Position numbers and translations under genes: made by a program
Part shown: positions 25,105 through 33,513 of the stretch, in pieces
Layout: each line of letters starts with the position of its first letter
How positions within the stretch are numbered: the stretch's first letter is position 1
Assembly (NCBI RefSeq): GCF_000348945.1
Contig: NZ_AOCK01000001.1
Span: 310,001-374,000 of the forward strand
DNA length: 64,000 bases
Reading direction: 5' to 3'
DNA from: Paeniglutamicibacter gangotriensis Lz1y
GTDB lineage: Bacteria > Actinomycetota > Actinomycetes > Actinomycetales > Micrococcaceae
The notes under the pieces: model-generated
What the model was told of the DNA's origin: nothing
Database searches by the model: none
What the model saw: only the letters and a program-made list of their open reading frames with translations

Positions 25105-25893
25105 ATGGCCAATGCAGCACCAAGAAAAGCACGCGATTCCTCGACCGCTCCGGTAACCGCCGATTCGGTGACCTGGAGGAGCCTCGAAGTGTTGGGGGCC
25201 TTCGACGCCGAACATCCGCAGTTGTCACTCAGTGAGATTGCCCGCAGGACAGGGTTGCCACTCGCAACGGCGCACCGGCTGTCCGGGGAACTCCTGCGCT
25301 GGGGCGCGTTAGGCAAAGATCAGAACAAGTTCGTCATCGGGCAACGGCTGTGGCAAATCGGTCGGCTGGCACCGGTGCAACAGGACATCGCTGAGCTGGC
25401 TTCCCCCTACATGCAGGACGTCTTGTTCGTGACACAAAACGTTGTCAACCTCTTTATCCTCGACCGTGAAGCGGTACTGCTGCTCGAGCGCATTTCGGGC
25501 ACGCGCGCCGGCTCGCCCTTCCGCCGCGTAGGCTCGCATCTGAGCTTGCATGCCAGTGCAGCAGGAAAAATCATGCTCGCCCACATTGGCATGGATTTGT
25601 TGCCGGAGGCGACCAAGCTGAAGGCCGTCACCGACCACACCATCGTGGACAGGCAGGATCTGGAAACCGAGATCAGACGAGTGCGCCAGCAGGGTTTTGC
25701 CACAACCAGCCAGGAAAGCGGACTGGATAACTACGGGCTTGCGGTTCCCATCCAGTTGCCGACCGGCCGCGTGGTGGCGGCGCTCGGCGTGGTGTCGCAG
25801 GGGCAAGCTCCATCGATCGGCAGTGTGGTTCCGGTGCTGCGCATTGCGGCTCGCGGCATCGCCCGCAGCCTGGCCCGTTCCGAAATGATCTGA
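25105..25893 (+). CDS. IclR-family transcriptional regulator
   Basis: 262 residues from ATG 25105 (GGAGGG at about 25087). N-terminal winged helix (about 20-85): SLEVLGAFDAEHPQLSLSEIA, then ARRTGLPLATAHRLSGELLRWG. C-terminal effector domain with RVGSHLSLHASAAGKIMLAH, TTSQESGLDNYGLAVPIQL and VVAALGVVS. An in-frame extension to 24709 runs through the pseudogene and is rejected. It precedes, on the same strand, the reductase-P450-MFS operon, which it probably controls in response to an aromatic acid. A candidate operator lies just after its stop (25907-25922). Confidence 0.92.
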   Translation: MANAAPRKARDSSTAPVTADSVTWRSLEVLGAFDAEHPQLSLSEIARRTGLPLATAHRLSGELLRWGALGKDQNKFVIGQRLWQIGRLAPVQQDIAELASPYMQDVLFVTQNVVNLFILDREAVLLLERISGTRAGSPFRRVGSHLSLHASAAGKIMLAHIGMDLLPEATKLKAVTDHTIVDRQDLETEIRRVRQQGFATTSQESGLDNYGLAVPIQLPTGRVVAALGVVSQGQAPSIGSVVPVLRIAARGIARSLARSEMI

Positions 25894-25906
25894 GCGGAAA
25901 CTACGC

Positions 25907-25922
25907 TTTCCATTGGTTGGAA
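25907..25922. promoter_or_regulatory. candidate IclR operator, copy 1
   Basis: TTTCCATTGGTTGGAA: an imperfect palindrome (TTCCA-TTGGT-TGGAA) in the gap before the reductase gene. 13-14 of 16 bases recur at 32565-32580. Confidence 0.5.
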
Positions 25923-26015
25923 GGGATCGCAGACTCTGTGTTGTGCCCCACCTAATATCAATGGTGTGGCCCGGCTCAACCTGATCGGGTCAGCAAGTTT
26001 CAAGGAGTTATTGGC

Positions 26016-26981
26016 ATGACGCAGCTATCTGAGCGACTCGACGTTGTTGTCGCGGATGTCGACCACGTGGCCGATCGCGTGGTTTCCCTCGTGCTTAGCC
26101 GTATCGACGGCGAAGAGTTCCCTTCGTGGGAACCCGGTGCACACATCGACGTCTATCTCGGCGACGGGTTCACTCGCCAGTACTCCCTGTGCTCTTCCCG
26201 CGAGGATCGAGACATCCTGCGCATAGGGGTGCTTCACGTGCCAGATTCGCGCGGTGGCTCCCAGCGGGTGCACGAAAATCTGGTCATGGGTGCGCCTCTG
26301 GCCATCTCAGCGCCGCGCAACAATTTTCCGCTCGTAGAATCGCGGAAATACCTGTTCATTGCTGGCGGCATCGGCATCACCCCGATCATCCCCATGTTGG
26401 AAGAAGCCGAGGCCAAGGGCAGGGACTGGCGGTTGGTCTACGGCGGGCGATCGCGCGACACGATGGCCTTCGGCCAGGCGCTCGAAGACAAATATGGTTC
26501 AAACAAAGTGAACCTCTATGCCGAGGACGAAGTGGGACGCTTGGACCTACAGGAAATCTTGGGCATGCCTAGGGCACATATGCTCGTTTACGCCTGCGGC
26601 CCCGGGGGCATGCTCAGCGCCATCGAGGACTTTTGCATGGGTTGGCCCCCTGGAGCCCTGCATCTGGAACGCTTCACTGCCGACACTCTCGGTGCCGGAT
26701 CCGTCAGTGAACCCTTCGAAGTCGAATTGGCGCGCTCCGGGCGCACCGTCAAGGTGGAAACCACGGAGACGATTCTCGACGCCGTCGAAAAAGTCGGGGT
26801 GCGCATCCTGTCCTCCTGCCGGGCCGGATTGTGCGGCACCTGTGAAACCCGGGTCATCTCCGGGACACCCGATCACCGGGACGCGGTACTGACCCAAGCG
26901 GACAAAGACGCCAACGACGTCATGCTTCCATGCGTCTCCCGTTCCGCCGCCGGATGCGGCCGACTCATCCTCGACCTCTAG
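26016..26981 (+). CDS. phthalate-dioxygenase-reductase-type oxidoreductase (probable P450 reductase)
   Basis: 321 residues, ATG 26016 with AAGGAG eight bases upstream. Three domains in order: flavin-binding barrel (about 5-105) with RQYSLCSS, NAD-binding domain (about 106-225) with YLFIAGGIGITPIIPML and YACGPGGML, and a C-terminal plant-type 2Fe-2S ferredoxin with Cys268, Cys273, Cys276 and Cys306 (SCRAGLCGTC, LPCVS). This is the order of class IA phthalate dioxygenase reductases, which carry electrons from NADH through FMN and 2Fe-2S. A P450 gene follows after 21 bases, so it is the likely single-protein redox partner. Vanillate demethylase reductase (VanB) belongs to the same family, but no VanA-type oxygenase is present here. 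Confidence 0.92.
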   Translation: MTQLSERLDVVVADVDHVADRVVSLVLSRIDGEEFPSWEPGAHIDVYLGDGFTRQYSLCSSREDRDILRIGVLHVPDSRGGSQRVHENLVMGAPLAISAPRNNFPLVESRKYLFIAGGIGITPIIPMLEEAEAKGRDWRLVYGGRSRDTMAFGQALEDKYGSNKVNLYAEDEVGRLDLQEILGMPRAHMLVYACGPGGMLSAIEDFCMGWPPGALHLERFTADTLGAGSVSEPFEVELARSGRTVKVETTETILDAVEKVGVRILSSCRAGLCGTCETRVISGTPDHRDAVLTQADKDANDVMLPCVSRSAAGCGRLILDL

Positions 26982-27002
26982 CACGCAAGGAGCCCATCTT
27001 CC

Positions 27003-28205
27003 ATGAGCACTCCCACCATTGAACCTGCAGTCTTCTCCGGGGATCCGTACAGCGAGAAGCACCTGCTGGATCCATACCCCTTCCTGGCATCGCTGCAGGA
27101 GGCAGGACCTGTGTCCTGGCTGGAATCCCAGCAGACCTATGCCGTAGTCGGCTACGCGGAAGTCTACGAAGTCCTCACCGATTTCGAGACCTATGTGTCC
27201 TCCGGCGGTTTGGGTCCGCGTGATATCCGCAAGGATGATGGCTGGCGCCCGCCGAGCATCCTAGAATCCGATCCGCCGATCCACACGTTGATGCGTCGTG
27301 CGCTGACCGGTGTCATCAATCCCGGCACGGTGCGCGCGCTTCGTGGAGACTTCACGGCTCCCGCGGTCACGCTCGTCGACGAGCTGTCTCGTCGCCCGGG
27401 CTTCGACGCGATCAAGGACCTGGCGGAAAAGTACCCGATCCAGGTGTTCCCGGACGCTGTGGGCATCCCGATGGAAGGACGCGAGCACCTGCTGCCCTAC
27501 GGCAACATGGTTTTCAACGCCTTCGGTCCCGAAAACTATATCTATCACCAGGCCTTCGCCGAGGGCGATGAGCACGCACGCGTGGTCATGAACGCCTGCA
27601 AGCGCGAGTCGCTGACCGACGACGGCTTCGGCGCGGGCATCTGGGCCAAGGTTGAAGAAGGCTTGATCACCGAGGACCAGGCCGCGTTGCTGGTCCGGGC
27701 ACTGCTCTCGGCCGGGGTTGACACCACCATCTTCGGGATCGGCAACACCCTGGCAGTGCTTGCCCGTCACCCGGCAGCCTGGGCGCGCCTGCGCAAGGAA
27801 CCGTCGCTGGCCAAGTTCGCGATCGACGAGGCGTTGCGCTTGGAATCCCCGTTCCAGAAGTTTCACCGCACCACCACCGTTGACACGGTGCTGGGTGGGG
27901 TCGATATCCCGGCAGGCTCCAAGGTCCAGCTCTTCATTGGGGCAGCCAACCGGGATCCGAAGAAATGGGGTGCGGATGCCAACGAGTTCTCGCTGGAACG
28001 CTCCTCGTCCGGCCACGTTGCCTTCGGTATGGGCCTGCACCAGTGCGTCGGGCAGCCGATCGCACGCCTTGAAATGGAAATTGTCCTGCAACAAATGCTG
28101 GAAAAGATTCACACCCTGGAACTGGATGGCGAACCAACGCCGATCCTGCACAATGTCTTGCGGGGCTTCGAATCAATGCCGGTACGCATCACCACCGGAA
28201 GCTGA
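27003..28205 (+). CDS. cytochrome P450, CYP199-like (probable aromatic O-demethylase)
   Basis: 400 residues, ATG 27003 (AAGGAG nine bases upstream). I-helix AGVDTT (237-242), K-helix ExxR (Glu276-Arg279), heme-binding FGMGLHQCVGQPIARLE with Cys348. Soluble bacterial class. The HVAFGMGLHQCVGQ form and the N-terminal half resemble CYP199A enzymes, which O-demethylate or hydroxylate para-substituted benzoates such as 4-methoxybenzoate. Context supports this: an adjacent PDR-type reductase, an MFS transporter, and further on pobA and pca genes that would use the product 4-hydroxybenzoate or protocatechuate. The guaiacol demethylase (GcoA/CYP255) alternative is less likely because its partner has a different domain order. 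Substrate is inference. Confidence 0.9.
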   Translation: MSTPTIEPAVFSGDPYSEKHLLDPYPFLASLQEAGPVSWLESQQTYAVVGYAEVYEVLTDFETYVSSGGLGPRDIRKDDGWRPPSILESDPPIHTLMRRALTGVINPGTVRALRGDFTAPAVTLVDELSRRPGFDAIKDLAEKYPIQVFPDAVGIPMEGREHLLPYGNMVFNAFGPENYIYHQAFAEGDEHARVVMNACKRESLTDDGFGAGIWAKVEEGLITEDQAALLVRALLSAGVDTTIFGIGNTLAVLARHPAAWARLRKEPSLAKFAIDEALRLESPFQKFHRTTTVDTVLGGVDIPAGSKVQLFIGAANRDPKKWGADANEFSLERSSSGHVAFGMGLHQCVGQPIARLEMEIVLQQMLEKIHTLELDGEPTPILHNVLRGFESMPVRITTGS

Positions 28206-28257
28206 CCATTCGGCTTCGGTCCATACCTACCCCTCACTTCAGTCTCGGAGTTACGCC

Positions 28258-29625
28258 ATGACACTCGATTCACGACCGCGCCCAAAAACTGCGCAGGATG
28301 ACCCGGCGCAGTGGACCCCTGCGAAGCGCAAGCGCTACGGCTGGCTGATCACCATTGCGCTGCTGGTGCTGATGATGATCAGCTGGGCAGACAAGGCGAT
28401 CCTGGGCATCGTGGCCGTCCCATTGATGCGGGATTTGAACATCACCCCGCAGCAGTTCGGCCTCCTGGGATCCGCGGTGTTCATGCTCTTCGGCGTGGCC
28501 CAGTTCGTGGCGGCTCCGATCGCCAACAAGGTTAAGTCCAAGTGGATCTTGCTGGTGTTGTGCCTGATCTGGTCTGTTGCCCAGGTGCCGATCTTCGTCT
28601 TCGCTTCATTGCCGGCACTGTGGGCCAGCAGGTTGATCCTAGGTGCAGGCGAGGGACCGCTGGCTCCGGTGACCATGCACGCGGTGTACAAGTGGTTCCC
28701 CGCCAAACGCTCGGCCACCCCTGCCGCGGTCGCATCGGCCGGCGTTACCCTCGGCGTGGTGGCCTTCGCCCCGGTGCTGGCGTGGATCAACGCCGAGTTC
28801 GGCTGGAAGTCGACGTTCATCTTCCTCGCCGTCATCGGTGTGATTTGGTCGTTGATCTGGCTGGCCATCGGCAAGGAGGGCCCCTATACCTCGATGCAGG
28901 CCGAGCGGGACATTGAAGGGCAACGCGACGAGCCGCTGGATTCTGCGCTGGTGCAGGCCTCAGACACCCCCGTGCGGTACCTGCGTTCGTTCATGACGCC
29001 CAGCTGGATTCTTGCCGTGCTCTGCTCGTTCCTAGGGTATTGGACCTTCACTGTCGCCACCACGTGGCTGCCTGCCTACTACGAACAGTCCATGGGCATG
29101 AGCACCCAACAGGCCGGTTCGTTGATCGCGCTGCCGGCCATCTGGGGCTTCGTCGCCACCATCGGGTTGAGCTGGTTGACAGAGTTCCTGGTCAACCGGG
29201 GTGCGTCGACGCGCAAGGCCCGCGGAGTGGTCCTGGGCGCCGCGGCTACGGCATCCGGTTTGCTGGTGGTGCTGGGAACACTGGTGCAGAACGATGTGCT
29301 CGCGGTGGTGTGCTTTATGTTCGGTTTCGGCACGGCCCCGGCGCTCTTCGCGGTGACCTACCTAGTGGCAGCCGAGATGACCACCATCCAGCAGCGCGGA
29401 GCGGTCCTGCAGATCACCAACGCCTTCTTGACCGCCGGCGGACTGGTGGCCCCAATGTTCGTCGGGTTCATGGTGGGTGCAGCCACGACCCCGGACAGCG
29501 GCTACCTCGCAGCCTTCTCGATCACTGGCGGCGCGCTCGCTGTGTGCGGTGTGCTGTCGATGCTCTTTATCAACCAGCAGCGAGACAGGGCCAAGCTCGG
29601 CTTAGACATCAAAACCGTGGTCTGA
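28258..29625 (+). CDS. MFS transporter, probable aromatic acid/organic anion carrier
   Basis: 455 residues from ATG 28258 (CGGAG upstream); an in-frame extension into the P450 gene is rejected. Twelve hydrophobic segments; an Arg/Lys-rich N-terminus and the segment AGEGPLAPVTMHAVYKWFPAKR between TM4 and TM5 are typical of the anion:cation/ACS family. Located 52 bases after the P450 gene, it probably imports the P450 substrate. A double terminator follows, ending the operon reductase-P450-MFS. Confidence 0.88.
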   Translation: MTLDSRPRPKTAQDDPAQWTPAKRKRYGWLITIALLVLMMISWADKAILGIVAVPLMRDLNITPQQFGLLGSAVFMLFGVAQFVAAPIANKVKSKWILLVLCLIWSVAQVPIFVFASLPALWASRLILGAGEGPLAPVTMHAVYKWFPAKRSATPAAVASAGVTLGVVAFAPVLAWINAEFGWKSTFIFLAVIGVIWSLIWLAIGKEGPYTSMQAERDIEGQRDEPLDSALVQASDTPVRYLRSFMTPSWILAVLCSFLGYWTFTVATTWLPAYYEQSMGMSTQQAGSLIALPAIWGFVATIGLSWLTEFLVNRGASTRKARGVVLGAAATASGLLVVLGTLVQNDVLAVVCFMFGFGTAPALFAVTYLVAAEMTTIQQRGAVLQITNAFLTAGGLVAPMFVGFMVGAATTPDSGYLAAFSITGGALAVCGVLSMLFINQQRDRAKLGLDIKTVV

Positions 29626-29640
29626 GTACTCTGACAATAA

Positions 29641-29720
29641 GGTGCCGCGGGGCTTCCCGCGGCACCACCTGCCTTCGTTCGCACCCCGGTCACCCGGGAG
29701 GCGAACGAAGGCATTTGTTG
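29641..29720 (+). terminator. tandem terminator hairpins after the P450 operon
   Basis: First hairpin: 11-bp perfect stem (29641-29651 with 29656-29666), loop GCTT. Second: 13-bp stem (29670-29682 with 29701-29713) followed by TTTGTTGTCTT. Confidence 0.8.
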
Positions 29721-30071
29721 TCTTAGCCGGTGCGGTTCCCTTGGACCGGCCGCTACGGGGAGCCGACGTCGAACCGCGGAGGGAAAAGCCACCTCCCGAT
29801 CGGCTGCAAATCTACCGAGGGATTGGGCATGTCTCTCCCACTGACGGATCTGGAACAAAACCCGGGCCGGAGCGGATCGCATTCACCGGCACGCGTCGCT
29901 TTCCTCGGGATCTCGGGGTGGGGTGCACTGCGGTACCCCAGTCGGGGTGGTCCGGTGCAACGTCATTGGAGACCAGCCGCCGAAGATCTGAGGCCGCTGT
30001 GGGCGCGCGGCCCGGACCACTTGGGCAACGTATGACTCGCTCGTGACCGGGCCACCCCGCAAGAAGGCCCC
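29721..30071. other. intergenic region, no gene supported
   Basis: Between two convergent units. Several short frames exist on both strands, but none has an SD with plausible protein composition (Arg/Pro-rich, no family). I see nothing to call. Confidence 0.5.
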
Positions 30072-30110
30072 CCGTCGGTTTCTCCCCAGGGGAGAAACCG
30101 ACGGAGGGCC
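30066..30110 (-). terminator. terminator after the metallo-hydrolase gene
   Basis: A 14-bp perfect stem (30072-30085 with 30091-30104), loop CCAGG, extended by GGCCC/GGGCC, lying about 40 bases beyond the minus-strand stop at 30148. Confidence 0.75.
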
Positions 30111-30147
30111 TCGGTGTACGGTGCCGGCCTGCGGGCTTGTCCGCTGG

Positions 30148-31080
30148 CTAGACGAGGGCCTCCACGGTCGCGGGGGCACGGCCCACGGCGAAGCGCCGGC
30201 CGCTGGTCGCCACGGTGATATCGCCGGTGTAGGTTGAAGCCGCTGCGCTCTTCCACTCTTCGGGGGTGGAGACGCCGGCGAAGTGCGACAGGACCAATGA
30301 CCGGGCACCGGCTAGGGTGGCGATGCGTCCCGCGCCCTCGGCGGAGGTGTGCGAGAGGCGCTGGTGGTCCAAGAACGCCGGGCTGAAGTTGCCGCGCTTG
30401 AAGAAGTCCAGATTGACGGCCTCGTGAACTAATATATCGGTGTCACGCGCCAAGTTCGCAAGAGCCTCGCACTCGGCAGTATCTCCGGAGAAGGTGACGG
30501 ATCCGTAGGCGGTGTCAAAGCGAAAAGCCAGCGCAGGGAAGATGGGTGGGTGCTTGACCAGCACCGCGGTGACCTTGACCAGCTCGTCTTGGTAAACGGT
30601 GAAAATCTCAGTACTGCCCGGGGCCGGTACCTCAATCTCACGCGCCTTCACCATCTCCCTGAGTACCGGTCGAGCCTCATCGGTGGCACGAATATCGGCA
30701 TCATAGGAATAGGCGGCCAGCGTGTGTTCGACCATGGCAGCGGTGCCGGAGAGCGAGGACCCTCGCGGGTGGGTCGGATCCTGGCCCGGGCCCAGGATCT
30801 CGATGGGTGCGGTGAAGCCGTCCACCGGTGCCCCCCAGTTCCACAGTAGGAAGGCCGGAAGCTCGACGACATGGTCCGAATGCAGGTGGGTGACGAAGCC
30901 GGCACGGAAGTTTTTTCCGCGCAATCCGGCCTCGTGGACGGCACGCGTAGCGCCGAGCCCGAAGTCGATCATGTAGAAGGTGTCTTCCACACGCAGGGCG
31001 CTGGCGATGCCGTCCTCGGTACCCCGGATGGCGGGGCCTGCGGCGGTGCCGAGGGTGATGAGTTCAAACGGAGAATCCAC
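30148..31080 (-). CDS. MBL-fold metallo-hydrolase (RNase Z/arylsulfatase-like type)
   Basis: 310 residues from GTG 31080, chosen because GAAAGG lies nine bases upstream; ATG 31113, which overlaps the aldehyde dehydrogenase stop, is an alternative. Metal-binding FVTHLHSDHVVELPAF (HxHxDH), a later FSGDTAECEALANLA Asp region, VHEAVN, and C-terminal LVLSHFAGV. The N-terminal FELITLGTAAGPAIRG is common in metallo-hydrolases related to ribonuclease Z. It is downstream of, and coupled to, the aldehyde dehydrogenase gene. No member with this neighbourhood has a function known to me; a lactone- or ester-cleaving step in aromatic breakdown is speculative. Confidence 0.85.
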   Translation of the reverse strand: MDSPFELITLGTAAGPAIRGTEDGIASALRVEDTFYMIDFGLGATRAVHEAGLRGKNFRAGFVTHLHSDHVVELPAFLLWNWGAPVDGFTAPIEILGPGQDPTHPRGSSLSGTAAMVEHTLAAYSYDADIRATDEARPVLREMVKAREIEVPAPGSTEIFTVYQDELVKVTAVLVKHPPIFPALAFRFDTAYGSVTFSGDTAECEALANLARDTDILVHEAVNLDFFKRGNFSPAFLDHQRLSHTSAEGAGRIATLAGARSLVLSHFAGVSTPEEWKSAAASTYTGDITVATSGRRFAVGRAPATVEALV

Positions 31081-31105
31081 GTCCGGGTGCCTTTCGGTGG
31101 TGATG

Positions 31106-32485
31106 CTACGCATGGGTGCGGGCATTGATGGTGCGGGTTTCGAGGTATTCGTCCAGGCCGTAGCGGCCTCGTTCGCGGCCCACCCCGGAAGCCTTCCATC
31201 CGCCGAAGGGAGCGTCGAGCTCCACCACGGTGTGCTGGTTGACCCACACGGTGCCGACTTCCAAGGTGGAGGCCAGTGTGTAGGCGCGGTCCTCATCCGG
31301 GGTCCAGAGCGACGCTCCGAGCCCGAATTCCTGCCCGTTGAGCATTTCGATCAGGGCATGCTCGTCGTTGTAGGAAACGATCGGCAGAGCGTTGCCGAAC
31401 TGCTCCTCGTCGACCAGGGTCATGCCGTCGCTGGCGTCGGCGATGACGGTGGGCGCTAGGAAATGGCCGGGAAGCTCGGTGCCGCGGTCGTTGCCGTGCG
31501 CGATCCTGGCGCCGGCGCCGGTGGCCTGGGTGATCATGGAGCGCACGGTCTCCAGCTGGGCCGCATTGTGCATCGGTCCCATGGTGGTGGATTCGTCAAT
31601 CCCGTGTCCCAGAACGTGGGTGGCGGCTTCTGCACTAATTGCCTCGGTGAGTTCGGAAGCCAATGCCTGCGGGACATAAACGCGTTTGACTGCCATGCAA
31701 ACCTGACCGGCGTTGCGGAAAGCGCTGGCCACGATGCCACGGGCGGTGGTGCGGATATCCGCGTCGGGCAGGACGATCGCCGGGTCATTGCCGCCCAGTT
31801 CTAGGGTGACTCGCTTGACGCCCTGCAGTGCCTGGGTTGCCACGGAGATGCCGACATCGGTGGAGCCGGTGAAGGAGATCTTGCGGACCCCGGGAAGCGA
31901 GCTCAGCGCGACGTTGACGGTGCGCCGCGAGCTAGTGCGGACCTGTGCCACATGCGGTGGTAGCACCTCATTGAGTAACCCGATGAGCGCGATGGTGGAC
32001 AGCGGGGTGCTGGGGGAGGGCTTGGTGATCACGGTGCAGCCGGCGGCCAGCGCCGGGGCCAACTTCACCGCGAGCAGGGAGACGGGGAAGTTCCATGGAG
32101 TGATGGTGCCGACCAGGCCCACGGGCCGGTGGTGCACCTGCAGGTGCCGTCCGGCGCGCTCGGGCAGCAACTCCGTCTCATCCCAGGCCAGAGTCGCGTA
32201 GTAGTCGAAGAGGTCGGCCGCAACCAGGAACTCTGCCCTGGCCTCGCGCAGAGGCTTGCCCTGTTCGCGGCTGAGCAAGGTTCCCAGTTCGGTGGCGCGG
32301 GCACGGATGAGCCCGGCAGCTTGCTTGAGGTTCTCGTTACGTGCGGCGCGGTCCGCGCTCCAGGCCCGTGCGGCCTCGGTGGCGGAGGCGATGGCCCTCA
32401 CCACGTCAGCTTCGGTGTGCTGAGGCGCCGAACCGACAAGTTCGAGGGTCGCGGGATCGAAAACGTCGTAGGTTGGTGTGGTCAT
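31106..32485 (-). CDS. aldehyde dehydrogenase (aryl-aldehyde type)
   Basis: 459 residues, ATG 32485 (AAAGG eight bases upstream). Shorter than typical ALDHs because the N-terminal extension is reduced. Signatures: [47 protein letters not shown] with the catalytic Glu, and the catalytic Cys in FRNAGQVCMAVKRV. Likely oxidises an aromatic or alkyl aldehyde (vanillin, coniferaldehyde or benzaldehyde type) to the acid with NAD(P). It is followed in the same direction by the metallo-hydrolase and is divergent from the coniferyl alcohol dehydrogenase-like gene, which suggests consecutive oxidation of alcohol and aldehyde. Confidence 0.88.
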   Translation of the reverse strand: MTTPTYDVFDPATLELVGSAPQHTEADVVRAIASATEAARAWSADRAARNENLKQAAGLIRARATELGTLLSREQGKPLREARAEFLVAADLFDYYATLAWDETELLPERAGRHLQVHHRPVGLVGTITPWNFPVSLLAVKLAPALAAGCTVITKPSPSTPLSTIALIGLLNEVLPPHVAQVRTSSRRTVNVALSSLPGVRKISFTGSTDVGISVATQALQGVKRVTLELGGNDPAIVLPDADIRTTARGIVASAFRNAGQVCMAVKRVYVPQALASELTEAISAEAATHVLGHGIDESTTMGPMHNAAQLETVRSMITQATGAGARIAHGNDRGTELPGHFLAPTVIADASDGMTLVDEEQFGNALPIVSYNDEHALIEMLNGQEFGLGASLWTPDEDRAYTLASTLEVGTVWVNQHTVVELDAPFGGWKASGVGRERGRYGLDEYLETRTINARTHA

Positions 32486-32564
32486 CGGGCTGGCCTTTCA
32501 AAAAGCGAATTCACAGGTGATGCGAATCCAAGCATTCCCGAACCAGCGACTGGACCCAATAATG

Positions 32565-32580
32565 TTTCCATTGGATGAAA
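32565..32580. promoter_or_regulatory. candidate IclR operator, copy 2
   Basis: TTTCCATTGGATGAAA, between the divergent ALDH and SDR genes. It matches the 25907-25922 motif at 14 of 16 positions, differing at T/A and G/A near the end. Confidence 0.5.
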
Positions 32581-32696
32581 GCCATCTGGTTCCGCCGACC
32601 GGGTAGTCACCAGACTAGAATCTGGCGGGCAGCGCGGTTTGCTGTCTGCCAGTGCCGAACCAATAACTCTTATTCAAGCTTGCCGAGGGACACACC

Positions 32697-33491
32697 ATGA
32701 ACCAGCCCAACCTACCCGTCGTTGTCACAGGTGCGGCCTCCGGAATCGGAGCTGCCACCGTGGCACTACTACGCGCCCAGGGAACCTCCGTGATCGGTGT
32801 CGACAGGTCCATCCCAGATTCTTTTGATGGCGAGTTTGTACAGGGAGACCTTGGCACGGCCATGGGCGTCGCCCAGGCTGCCGAGGCAATCGGCGCGCTG
32901 GCCCCCGCTGGTATTGCGGGCCTGGCCAACATTGCCGGAGTACCAGGAACTGCACCATGGCGCACTGTGCTGAACGTCAACGTCTTTGGTGTGCGCGATC
33001 TGACGCGTGCGCTTGTGCCGCGCTTGGAGAGGGGCTCCGCCGTTGTGAACTTGGCCTCCTCGGTTGCCTGGGATTGGCACGGGCAGGCCGCGGAACTCGG
33101 TGCGTTTGCGCTGGCCGCGGATCGAGAGACAGCGCTGGCCGCCGTGGCCGCATCCATCGAGGCCTCGGGAGAGTCTTACCTTTTCTCTAAACAGTGCGTG
33201 ATGCTGCTGACAGGCGAGCTGGCGGCGGAGAACCTGCGCGCCGGGATTCGGGTAAATTCGGTGAGCCCAGGCCCGGTGCAGACTCCGATCCTCAACGATT
33301 TCAAAGCCGATCACGGTGCGGCGAAGGTCGAGGGCGCAGCTGCCTTGCTCGGCCGTTTCGGTGAACCGGAGGACATCGCCGACGTCGTCGTATTCTTGCT
33401 CTCAGAGCAGTCTCGCTGGGTCAATGGAACAGACGTGCGAGTGGACGGCGGGCTGACCGCGTACCGCACCAGCAACGTGGTCTCAGCCTAG
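32697..33491 (+). CDS. SDR oxidoreductase, coniferyl-alcohol-dehydrogenase-like
   Basis: 264 residues, ATG 32697 (GAGGG upstream). Classical SDR fold: nucleotide motif TGAASGIGAATVALL, NIAG stabilising motif, catalytic Ser in NLASSVAWDW, and YLFSK as the YxxxK (Tyr in GESYLFSKQCVMLLTGE). The spacing and the ESYxFSKQCV segment resemble coniferyl-alcohol dehydrogenase and 3-alpha-hydroxysteroid dehydrogenase/carbonyl reductase relatives. NAD(P)-dependent oxidation of aryl or allylic alcohols to aldehydes is likely, feeding the ALDH encoded divergently. Substrate assignment is by homology pattern and context only. Confidence 0.85.
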   Translation: MNQPNLPVVVTGAASGIGAATVALLRAQGTSVIGVDRSIPDSFDGEFVQGDLGTAMGVAQAAEAIGALAPAGIAGLANIAGVPGTAPWRTVLNVNVFGVRDLTRALVPRLERGSAVVNLASSVAWDWHGQAAELGAFALAADRETALAAVAASIEASGESYLFSKQCVMLLTGELAAENLRAGIRVNSVSPGPVQTPILNDFKADHGAAKVEGAAALLGRFGEPEDIADVVVFLLSEQSRWVNGTDVRVDGGLTAYRTSNVVSA

Positions 33492-33513
33492 CTAGGCAGG
33501 AAGCGGCTCGGGC

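Noticed and set aside
26016-28205. Interpretation as vanillate demethylase (VanAB)
   Set aside because: The reductase is VanB-like, but the next gene is a heme P450, not a Rieske oxygenase; no VanA is in the window.
26016-28205. Interpretation as guaiacol demethylase GcoAB
   Set aside because: GcoB has its 2Fe-2S domain at the N-terminus; here the ferredoxin domain is C-terminal and the P450 heme motif is closer to CYP199-type.
27718-28257. 180-codon N-terminal extension of the MFS transporter
   Set aside because: It runs through the P450 gene in another frame and has shadow-frame composition; ATG 28258 with CGGAG is the natural start.
29721-30071. Short open frames on both strands
   Set aside because: Arg/Pro-rich composition, no SD, no family similarity; likely random frames in GC-rich DNA.
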